Shown here: in pieces, positions 8,253 to 14,082 of the stretch
Numbering within the stretch: position 1 is the first letter of the stretch
How the letters are laid out: every line of letters starts with the position of its first letter
NCBI GenBank assembly: GCA_023397245.1
Contig: JAEWUH010000148.1
Coordinates: forward strand, 1 to 27,822
DNA length: 27,822 bases
Reading direction: 5' to 3'
Origin: Bacillota bacterium
GTDB taxonomy: Bacteria > Bacillota > Clostridia > Oscillospirales > Acutalibacteraceae
Notes under the pieces: generated by a model
Seen by the model: the letters and a program-made list of their open reading frames with translations, nothing else
The model's database searches: none
What the model was told of the DNA's origin: nothing
Made by a program: the position numbers and the translations under genes

Positions 8253-8258
8253 ATTATA
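8253..8258 (-). promoter_or_regulatory. Probable -10 element of the flavoprotein gene
   Basis: A perfect TATAAT on the minus strand lies within the 12-bp palindrome ATATTATAATAT (8251-8262). No good -35 is seen 16-18 bases upstream. The transcript would start near 8246, leaving a short leader with the AGGAG used by the TTG start. Confidence 0.45.
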
Positions 8259-8332
8259 ATATCACAAAGAGAAAAATGACGCATCCTAATATATACGGCG
8301 ATTTTAAGGGGGGAACTTTTCAGCTATAATCA

Positions 8333-9181
8333 TTAAGCCTTTTGATTTACTTTTGCCGCGAAAAAGCTCACAAAGAAAATCACCGCCGCCACCAGCACAA
8401 TGGTTCCGCCCGCGGCGGTGCCGGTGTAGTAGGAGAGGATGAGGCCGCTCACGCCGGAAAACAGCGAAATCGCCACGGTGATGAAATGGTAGGAGCGCAT
8501 GCTTTTGGCAAGGTTCCGCGCGGCGGCGGCGGGCAGCACCAGCAGCGAGTTAATGATCAGCACGCCCACCCATTTGATGGAAATGGTGACGATGACGGCG
8601 ACCACGATCACGAAGACTTTTTCCGCCCGGCGCACGTTAATCCCCTTGCTTGCCGCCAGGTCGGCGTTGATGCTCGTCAGCATAAACGGGTTGAAAAACC
8701 GCACCCAGAGCAAGATGACCGCAATCAGAATCAGCAGGAGCAGGGCGATTTCACCCGGCTGCACGGTCAGAATATCGCCGATGAGGTAGGACGAATACTT
8801 CGCAAACCCGCCGGAGGCGGAGAGCAGCACAATGCCCAGCGCAAGCCCGGTGGAGGAGAACACGCCGATAATGGTATCCGCCGAGGACGTGTTGGTGTTC
8901 ATCACGGCGGAGATGCAGAGCGCGAACAGGAGCGCGAAGCCCATCATGGAAATCAGGTAATTGTCAATCCCCATCAGTACGCCGATGGCGATGCCGGTCA
9001 GCGCCGAATGTCCCAGCGCATCCGAGAAGAACGACATTTTGTTGTTGACGATCATCGTGCCCACAAGGCCGAACAGCGGCGTAATCAGAAGAATCGCGAG
9101 CAGCGCGTTTTTCATGTAGCTGAACTCGGTCCATTCAAACGGTAGGGCAAAATCAATCAGGGAATAGAATACGTTGATCAT
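8333..9181 (-). CDS. znuB: Zinc/manganese-type ABC transporter permease
   Basis: A 282-residue ABC-3 family inner-membrane permease that forms the metal channel of the importer with the ATPase and binding protein just upstream. Seven or eight hydrophobic segments are visible. The family block FFSDALGHSALTGIAIGVLMG lies near residues 50-70, and VGVLIINSLLVLPAAAARNLA near 205-225 is also typical. Its ATG overlaps the ATPase stop by 4 bases (9178-9181), showing translational coupling. It is the last gene of the operon, and no clear terminator separates it from the flavoprotein gene. Zinc is preferred over manganese because of the operator type and binding-protein residues, but the permease alone does not decide this. 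Confidence 0.93.
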   Translation of the reverse strand: MINVFYSLIDFALPFEWTEFSYMKNALLAILLITPLFGLVGTMIVNNKMSFFSDALGHSALTGIAIGVLMGIDNYLISMMGFALLFALCISAVMNTNTSSADTIIGVFSSTGLALGIVLLSASGGFAKYSSYLIGDILTVQPGEIALLLLILIAVILLWVRFFNPFMLTSINADLAASKGINVRRAEKVFVIVVAVIVTISIKWVGVLIINSLLVLPAAAARNLAKSMRSYHFITVAISLFSGVSGLILSYYTGTAAGGTIVLVAAVIFFVSFFAAKVNQKA

Positions 9182-9918
9182 TTCGCACCTCCGGCCAGCT
9201 TTAATCCGAAGGCTTCCTGCACTTCGGGCGTTTTCATAACATCCTTTACATAGCCGCTTACCAAGACCGTGCGGTCCAGCAGGGCGGCCTTGGTCGCGTA
9301 TTTCTCCACATGGGAAAGGTCGTGCGATACCAGAATGGTTGGCATCTGGTGTTCGGCGCGCATTTGGGTAACGAGGTCGTAGAAAACCTCGATTCCCCTG
9401 CGGTCCACCGCGGAAACGGGTTCGTCCAGGAGGAGGAGGTCGGGCTTGGGCTCCAGCGCGAACGCGAGCAGCACGCGCTGCATTTCGCCGCCGGAAAGGC
9501 TGCCGATCCGCTTCGGCAGGAGGGAAGCGTTCCCCCCCACGCGCGCAAGCAGCTTTTCCGCGTGCTCCAGCTTGTCTTTTTTATGCCCGAACCATACGGG
9601 ATAACGGCTGATGTTCGCGCAGAGCATATCCGCCACGGTGACCGGGGTGGAGCGGTCGAACACCAGATTCTGCGGCACGTAGCCGATGCGCGGCTTCGCG
9701 ATGGGCTCCCCTTTGGAATCCGTATACATAATGCTCCCGGTGTAGGGAATACGCCCGAGGATCGCCTTGAGGAGCGTGGTTTTGCCCGCCCCGTTCCGTC
9801 CGATGAGGGCCAGAATGTCCCCGTGGTGCACGTCGAGCGAAACGTCGTAAAGCAAAATGCCGTCATGCTTTTTTACGGTAAGGTTCCTGATTCTTGTATT
9901 GCATCTGCAGGTATCCAT
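9178..9918 (-). CDS. znuC: Zinc-type ABC transporter ATP-binding protein
   Basis: A 246-residue cytoplasmic ATPase that powers the metal importer. It has Walker A GRNGAGKTT (residues 40-48), a Q-loop in IGYVPQNLVF, the signature LSGGEMQR, Walker B LLLLDEP and the switch histidine in VSHDLSH. The N-terminus has two cysteines (MDTCRCN), unusual but short. The ATG at 9916-9918 follows an AAGGAG site and lies 13 bases after the binding-protein stop. Together with 8333-9181 and 9932-10819 it makes a complete ABC metal uptake system in the order binding protein, ATPase, permease. Confidence 0.93.
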   Translation of the reverse strand: MDTCRCNTRIRNLTVKKHDGILLYDVSLDVHHGDILALIGRNGAGKTTLLKAILGRIPYTGSIMYTDSKGEPIAKPRIGYVPQNLVFDRSTPVTVADMLCANISRYPVWFGHKKDKLEHAEKLLARVGGNASLLPKRIGSLSGGEMQRVLLAFALEPKPDLLLLDEPVSAVDRRGIEVFYDLVTQMRAEHQMPTILVSHDLSHVEKYATKAALLDRTVLVSGYVKDVMKTPEVQEAFGLKLAGGAK

Positions 9919-9931
9919 CGGTATCTCCTTA

Positions 9932-10819
9932 TTAAGACAGCGCTTTTTTCAGCACAGCTAAATTCTTTTCCATTGCGTTCAGGTAGGCGTTTTTATCATT
10001 TTCGCCCGTCACGCCGGGGTCAAGCGAATATACTTTTACGCCGCTTTCCTTCGCCACGATATCGGCGGCGGATTTCGGGTACTGCGGCTCCGCAAAGACC
10101 GCCCTGACCCCGGTGCTTTTTATCAGCTTTATGGTCTGGGCAAGCTCCCGCGCGCTCGGCTGGCTGTCCGGTTCACGGTTGATGACTTTTGCAATGTTGA
10201 GGCCGAATTCCTCCGCAAAATAAGGGAACGCCTCGTGGAAGGTAATGATGTCGCGGCTTTTTACCCCGCTCAGCTGGGCGTGCATTTTGTCCCGCAGCGC
10301 GGAGAGCTTCGCTTCGTACGCCTGCGCGTTCTTCCGGTAGGCGGCGGCGTGGACGGGGTCGGCAGTCCCAAGCCCCTTTTCAATATTTTCAACCTGTTTT
10401 ATATAATTGGATATGGAAACCCATATGTGCGGATTTTCCTCACCGGTTTCATCCTTAAGAAGCGTTACGCCCTCGCCGGAATTCACAATGCGCAGGTTTG
10501 GCAGCTGGGCGGTTACCTTATCCATAAAGCTTTCCATCCCGGCGCCGTTCATGATAAAAACGTTGCCCCGCTCGATATTTTTCATATCCTTGGACTGCAG
10601 CTGGTAATCGTGCAGGCAGCCGGTTTGCTGCCCGGCCATGTTGTCCACCTGTACGCCATCGACTCCGTCCGTGATGTTCAGCACCATAATATATAAAGGA
10701 TAGAACGACGTTACCACCCGGAATTTTACTTCCTTCTGCGTTCTGCCCGCACAGCCCGCGGCGCCGAGCAGCAGCAGAACCGACAGGAAAACAGCAATGA
10801 TTTTTTTCAATGAGTGCAC
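9932..10819 (-). CDS. znuA: Zinc-type ABC transporter substrate-binding lipoprotein
   Basis: A 295-residue cluster A-I (ZnuA/TroA type) metal-binding lipoprotein on the outer face of the membrane. The signal ends in LLGAAGC with lipid-modified Cys23. The likely metal ligands are His70 (CLHDYQL), His131 (NPHIWVS), His195 (TFHEAFPYF) and an acidic residue at Glu244 or Asp267 (YSLDPG). Three histidines plus one acid is the usual zinc or manganese site. The His-rich flexible loop found in many ZnuA proteins is absent, and the segment between residues 115 and 130 is short and acidic instead. It is the first gene of the operon and is controlled by the promoter and 7-1-7 palindrome at 10829-10881. 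Zinc is most likely, manganese the alternative. Confidence 0.92.
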   Translation of the reverse strand: MHSLKKIIAVFLSVLLLLGAAGCAGRTQKEVKFRVVTSFYPLYIMVLNITDGVDGVQVDNMAGQQTGCLHDYQLQSKDMKNIERGNVFIMNGAGMESFMDKVTAQLPNLRIVNSGEGVTLLKDETGEENPHIWVSISNYIKQVENIEKGLGTADPVHAAAYRKNAQAYEAKLSALRDKMHAQLSGVKSRDIITFHEAFPYFAEEFGLNIAKVINREPDSQPSARELAQTIKLIKSTGVRAVFAEPQYPKSAADIVAKESGVKVYSLDPGVTGENDKNAYLNAMEKNLAVLKKALS

Positions 10820-10828
10820 CTCTCTAAA

Positions 10829-10843
10829 TGCAAATTATTTGCA
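10829..10843. promoter_or_regulatory. Fur-family (Zur-like) operator, 7-1-7 palindrome
   Basis: TGCAAAT-T-ATTTGCA is a perfect 15-bp palindrome of two 7-base arms around one base. This is the geometry of Fur, Zur and PerR boxes in Firmicutes (compare TGATAATnATTATCA). It covers about +3 to +17 of the zinc-importer transcript, so a bound repressor would block initiation. Site geometry and the regulated genes together suggest Zur; MntR is a less likely alternative. Confidence 0.72.
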
Positions 10844-10852
10844 ACAAAACTA

Positions 10853-10881
10853 ATGATAAACCCTATTTGTTTTCCTGTCAA
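10853..10881 (-). promoter_or_regulatory. Promoter of the zinc importer operon
   Basis: On the minus strand a perfect TTGACA (10876-10881) is followed after 17 bases by TATCAT (10853-10858). The predicted +1 is near 10846, directly beside the palindromic operator at 10829-10843. Confidence 0.78.
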
Positions 10882-10883
10882 GC

Positions 10884-10924
10884 AAAAAAAGGCGGATACT
10901 ATCCGTTCCCGGACATTATCCGCC
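10884..10924 (-). terminator. Orphan minus-strand terminator upstream of the zinc operon
   Basis: GGCGGATA (10891-10898) pairs with TATCCGCC (10917-10924). An inner TCCG/CGGA helix lies above a small internal loop. On the minus strand the hairpin is followed by seven T residues. No gene on that strand ends here: upstream is the divergent MFS promoter region. It may insulate the zinc promoter, end an unannotated small RNA, or be a relic. Confidence 0.7.
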
Positions 10925-10939
10925 CCAAGCTGAGGCAAA

Positions 10940-10954
10940 ATCGGCTTAGCCGAT
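10940..10954. repeat. Perfect 7-1-7 palindrome between the zinc and MFS genes
   Basis: ATCGGCT-T-AGCCGAT is a perfect 15-bp palindrome. It lies about 115 bases upstream of the probable MFS -10 and just beyond the orphan terminator. It may be a regulator site for the MFS gene or part of a folded RNA. It does not match the Zur-like box sequence. Confidence 0.5.
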
Positions 10955-11068
10955 GATAATTGATTTGTTTACCGGACAAAACTGCATCTTAGTGAGAATT
11001 ATTTACCTCTTGCCGGTGAAAAAGGAACCTGACGCAGAAAAAGTATTTTGCTTCCGTAGAACTGCTTC

Positions 11069-11074
11069 TATAAT
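11069..11074 (+). promoter_or_regulatory. Probable -10 element of the MFS transporter gene
   Basis: A perfect TATAAT lies 70 bases upstream of the MFS start codon, with only a poor -35 (TTTTGC, 11046-11051) at 17-base spacing. The early transcript holds a 7-bp inverted repeat, AGAACAG (11075-11081) with CTGTTCT (11116-11122), which could fold or bind a regulator. Confidence 0.45.
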
Positions 11075-11144
11075 AGAACAGAAGTCAGGAAGGCAACGGC
11101 CGCCCGGGAAACAGCCTGTTCTCTTCCGTATTGAGGAGATAAAA

Positions 11145-12413
11145 ATGAAAAAAACAACTGAGGAAAAACTTTGGACAAAAAATTTCTTAATTTTATGGCA
11201 GGGGCAGCTTGTTTCCACATTAGGAGACGCGGCTTACAGCATCGCACTGGGTTTTTGGGTGCTTTCCGTGACCGGTTCCACCGCGCTGATGGGACTTTTG
11301 CAGGCGGCTTCTACTTTGCCCGGGATACTGATTTCCCCTTTTACCGGTGTTTTAATTGACCGGGTCAGCCAGAAGAAGCTGCTGGTTCTGATGGACCTGC
11401 TGCGCGGCGCCGCGATTGTGTTGGTTGGCGTGGCGGCGTTTCAGGGCTGGCTGCAGATTTGGATGGTGTTCGCGGCCGGCGTACTTTTAAGTCTTTGCGG
11501 CGCCGCGTTCCGGCCGGGTGTAATGGCCGCGATTCCGGATTTGGTACCGAAACAAAAATTATCCAATGCCAATTCTGTATTTTCTGTTGTGGGTACGGGC
11601 GCTACGATGCTTGGGAGTGTTTCCGGCGGGTTTCTGTTTCAAATTCTTGGGGCACCGCTCCTGTTCCTGTTTAACGGACTATCCTATCTGTTTTCCGGCT
11701 TTTCCATACTATTTATGCATTTTAAGAGAAAAGAAACAAAGCGGGATGAGGATTTCCGGTTTATGGAGGATATGGGCGAAGGGTTCCGTTATATCTGGAA
11801 GCAAAAAGGCTTGCGCGATACAATTCTGCTTGCGGCCCTGACAAATTTCTTTTCCTTTATTGCGATTGTGCTTTTGCTTCCCCTGTTCCAAAAAACGCCG
11901 TCGCTCGGCTCCGGGCTTTACGGTGCGGCGATGGCTTGTTACATGGGGGGCTGCATGGCCGGATTTGTGGTATTTTCCATTGTGACGATTCCGGCGCGCA
12001 AAAACTTAATACTGTTTGCTCTGTCCAATACGGTTTCCTCTCTTAGCCTTATTTTGGGAATTTTGTACCTGAACAGTCATTTGCTGATGATGGGGCTCAT
12101 CCTGATTGGCGGGTTCTTTAATTCTATTATCAATGTAATCTTTATGTCAACGGTGCAGGGAGCTACCCCCGGTGAAATGCGCGGAAAAGTAATGGCGTTC
12201 ATGAGTATGGCAACGCAAAGCCTTACCCCGGTTGCCATGGCTCTGGGCGGAGTTTTAGGCGGAATATTCCCAATCCCAGCCGTTATCGTCACCAGTTTTT
12301 CGGTTGTACTTTTCGGTATGATTCCGTTTTATTTCAGAAAGTCGTTTGGGAACTTCCTGAAAGGGGAGCCGGAGAAAAGTTTACCGGCCGTACCGGAAGT
12401 TCAGGAGCCTTAA
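11145..12413 (+). CDS. MFS transporter, macrolide-efflux-like (DHA3 family)
   Basis: A 422-residue inner-membrane antiporter of the major facilitator superfamily, probably exporting a hydrophobic compound or drug with proton exchange. The N-terminus FLILWQGQLVSTLGDAAYSIALGFWVL and the loop FTGVLIDRVSQKKLLVLMDLLRG (motif A type, between helices 2 and 3) are typical of the macrolide-efflux branch. About twelve hydrophobic helices fit the sequence. The start is ATG at 11145 behind GAGGAG (11133-11138). The longer frame from 10953 adds 64 residues with no membrane character, no ribosome site, and the promoter inside it. It is a single gene, terminated at 12469-12510. The substrate cannot be read from sequence, and resistance should not be assumed. 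Confidence 0.88.
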   Translation: MKKTTEEKLWTKNFLILWQGQLVSTLGDAAYSIALGFWVLSVTGSTALMGLLQAASTLPGILISPFTGVLIDRVSQKKLLVLMDLLRGAAIVLVGVAAFQGWLQIWMVFAAGVLLSLCGAAFRPGVMAAIPDLVPKQKLSNANSVFSVVGTGATMLGSVSGGFLFQILGAPLLFLFNGLSYLFSGFSILFMHFKRKETKRDEDFRFMEDMGEGFRYIWKQKGLRDTILLAALTNFFSFIAIVLLLPLFQKTPSLGSGLYGAAMACYMGGCMAGFVVFSIVTIPARKNLILFALSNTVSSLSLILGILYLNSHLLMMGLILIGGFFNSIINVIFMSTVQGATPGEMRGKVMAFMSMATQSLTPVAMALGGVLGGIFPIPAVIVTSFSVVLFGMIPFYFRKSFGNFLKGEPEKSLPAVPEVQEP

Positions 12414-12420
12414 CGGCAAA

Positions 12421-12443
12421 CAGCCGCCCAATTCGGGCGGCTG
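12421..12443 (+). terminator. First hairpin after the MFS gene
   Basis: CAGCCGCCC (12421-12429) pairs perfectly with 12435-12443 around a 5-base loop, 8 bases past the MFS stop. No T-run follows, so it probably protects the mRNA 3' end or assists the stronger terminator downstream. Confidence 0.5.
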
Positions 12444-12468
12444 CTGCCGGTTATTACAGTTAATAAAA

Positions 12469-12510
12469 CGACAGCGGATTGGTCGGATCAGCTGTCGCTT
12501 TTCTATTTTA
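12469..12510 (+). terminator. Terminator of the MFS gene, probably bidirectional
   Basis: CGACAGC (12469-12475) pairs with GCTGTCG (12491-12497), followed on the plus strand by CTTTTCTATTTTA. On the minus strand the same stem is followed by GTTTTATTAA, so it can also end the convergent patatin-like gene, whose stop codon lies 41 bases from the stem. Confidence 0.75.
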
Positions 12511-12537
12511 GGTAAAACCAAAATGCTGCACCGCCCG

Positions 12538-13392
12538 TTATGCTCTTGCCAGAATGCCCTTGATTTCCTCCAGCTTCTTCTCGCAGTCACACAGACCCAT
12601 TTCGTAAATCAGCCTTAAATGCTCCGGATCCTTTTCATAGCGGCTGGTCATGATCGGGCTGCTCGGGCGAATGACCACGGCACTGCCCTCTGTTTCCTGC
12701 CTGCGGCAGACCTCCAGCTCGTTGTTGTAAACCTCGGGGCGTTTCAGCATCGTATCCACAAAGTTGGGGTAATCGCCGTATTTTACGCGCAGCACGGAGC
12801 GTGGAAACTCCGGCCGCGGGCTTTTGCGGTAGGAAATATCACGGGTAAGCACGACCACGTTAAGACTATTCCCGTCAAGGATTGAGCGCTCCAGCGGGAT
12901 CGGCATGGCGCAGCCGCCGTCCAGCAGCTCGTGTTCGCGGTAGGAAGTAATGTTGGAGAGAAACGGCAGGGAACTGGAGGCCTTGACCGCGGTAAAATCC
13001 TCATCCAGCTCCGCCTTATTGAAAAATACGGCCTGCCCGGTTTTTAAATCCGTTGCGCCGACTTTAAGGTTCACCGGGGAATTGAAGAAAGCTTCGTAAT
13101 CGAACGGCAGCAGCTCGCGGGACAGCTCGCCGAAAATAAAATCGAACCCGAAGAGGGAACCGGTTTTGTTCAGATTCTCCACGCTGATGTAGCGCTTATC
13201 GGTAATATAGTTATAGAAAATATCATAATTTCTGCTCTTCTGTTTGGAGATATAGCTGAGTGCGTTGCACGCTCCGGCTGAAATCCCGTAAACGGTCGGA
13301 AATTCAATTCCGTGCTGCAGCAGAGCCTCCAGAACACCGCTCGTGTAGGCACCGCGCATGCCGCCGCCCTCCAGCACAAGACCGATCGACAT
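12538..13392 (-). CDS. Patatin-like phospholipase family protein
   Basis: A 284-residue serine acyl hydrolase of the patatin/RssA type, probably acting on lipids or acyl esters in the cytoplasm or at the membrane. The oxyanion loop is LEGGGMRGAY (residues 7-16), the nucleophile is Ser38 in GISAG, and the catalytic aspartate is Asp158 in LDGGCAMPIPL. No signal peptide is present. The start is ATG at 13390-13392 behind GAGGTG. The upstream in-frame ATG at 13420-13422 overlaps the -10 element and so is not in the transcript. The gene is divergent from the ferritin-like gene and shares a 130-base promoter region with it. Substrate unknown; the family also includes esterases. Confidence 0.9.
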   Translation of the reverse strand: MSIGLVLEGGGMRGAYTSGVLEALLQHGIEFPTVYGISAGACNALSYISKQKSRNYDIFYNYITDKRYISVENLNKTGSLFGFDFIFGELSRELLPFDYEAFFNSPVNLKVGATDLKTGQAVFFNKAELDEDFTAVKASSSLPFLSNITSYREHELLDGGCAMPIPLERSILDGNSLNVVVLTRDISYRKSPRPEFPRSVLRVKYGDYPNFVDTMLKRPEVYNNELEVCRRQETEGSAVVIRPSSPIMTSRYEKDPEHLRLIYEMGLCDCEKKLEEIKGILARA

Positions 13393-13420
13393 TGGTAACA
13401 CCTCGCAATCTTTTGCAATC

Positions 13421-13449
13421 ATTATAGGCTAAAACCGGGCTGAATTCAA
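13421..13449 (-). promoter_or_regulatory. Promoter of the patatin-like gene
   Basis: On the minus strand TTGAAT (13444-13449) and a perfect TATAAT (13421-13426) are separated by 17 bases. The transcript would start near 13414, leaving a short leader before the ATG at 13392. Confidence 0.72.
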
Positions 13450-13463
13450 GAAAGTAAATTGCT

Positions 13464-13492
13464 TTAACATAAGTTTTCCCCGTTCATATACT
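13464..13492 (+). promoter_or_regulatory. Promoter of the ferritin-like gene
   Basis: TTAACA (13464-13469) and TATACT (13487-13492) are separated by 17 bases, each one mismatch from consensus. Transcription would begin near 13499. It is divergent from the patatin-like promoter, with the two -35 elements only 14 bases apart. Confidence 0.65.
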
Positions 13493-13525
13493 GTATTAAA
13501 CATTAAATGAAAAGGGGGAGTCGTT

Positions 13526-13927
13526 TTGGATATGACGACCGCGCAAAAGCTGCAGATGTATATTACCGCGGAGCTTGGTGACGCCGCTCTTTACCGGGAG
13601 CTTGCCAATATAGCCACAGACGAGGATGAGCACCAGCTTCTGCTGGAATTTGCGGAGGATGAGCAGGCGCACGCCGAGGAATTCCAGCGGATTTACCGGA
13701 TTATGACGGGCCGCGGCTATCATCCGTTCATTCCGCAGCCGGTTTTAAAGGGCACGTACCGCGAGATTCTGCGCGACCGGGTTCTGGATGAGAGCGGAGA
13801 TTTCCGTAAATACGGCCAGCAGTACATTCAGACGGAAAAGAACGATATGCTCAAAAATGCTTACTACCGGGCGAGAACCGACGAAAATGTTCACGCCCTT
13901 CGCCTTCTCTATATGCTCACCAAATAG
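13526..13927 (+). CDS. Small ferritin-like diiron protein
   Basis: A 133-residue four-helix-bundle protein of the ferritin/rubrerythrin-like superfamily. Helix 1 has AELGDAALYRELA, helix 2 has FAEDEQAHAEEF with an E-x-x-H iron-ligand motif, and helix 4 has ARTDENVHALRLLYML with a second E-x-x-H. Together they are the expected diiron ligand set. There is no C-terminal rubredoxin domain, so it is not a full rubrerythrin. It may act in oxidative-stress protection, iron handling, or as a spore-coat-like ferritin-fold protein. The start is taken as TTG at 13526, 5 bases after an AAAGGGGGAG site. The ATG at 13532 is the alternative, at an 11-base spacing. It ends at the bidirectional terminator at 14006-14053. 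Confidence 0.8.
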   Translation: MDMTTAQKLQMYITAELGDAALYRELANIATDEDEHQLLLEFAEDEQAHAEEFQRIYRIMTGRGYHPFIPQPVLKGTYREILRDRVLDESGDFRKYGQQYIQTEKNDMLKNAYYRARTDENVHALRLLYMLTK

Positions 13928-14005
13928 GAAAATGAAATTCAGACTGCCGATAAATTGTGTACGAAATGCAAAATTTGCCGCAGCCTGCCTGGTCTGCCGC
14001 AACAA

Positions 14006-14053
14006 AAAATGCGCCTTGAAACGGCTTTCGCAAGCCTGATCGAAGCGCATTTT
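14006..14053. terminator. Bidirectional terminator between ferritin-like and P-type ATPase genes
   Basis: AAAATGCGC (14006-14014) pairs with GCGCATTTT (14045-14053), and an inner GGCTT/AAGCC hairpin with a TCGC loop fills the loop region. T-runs follow in both directions, so it serves both convergent genes. Confidence 0.82.
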
Positions 14054-14082
14054 CTGTGTAATATTTCTTTGCGGTCTGTTTC

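Noticed and set aside
10992..11006. TGAGAATTATTTACC as a possible second Fur-family box
   Set aside because: The two arms match the 7-1-7 pattern poorly and are not complementary. It is no better than expected in AT-rich spacer DNA.
10953..11144. N-terminal extension of the MFS transporter
   Set aside because: It is not membrane-like, contains the TATAAT, and has no ribosome site, whereas GAGGAG precedes the ATG at 11145.
13393..13422. Upstream ATG of the patatin-like gene
   Set aside because: It overlaps the TATAAT of the promoter and cannot be in the mRNA. GAGGTG precedes the ATG at 13392.
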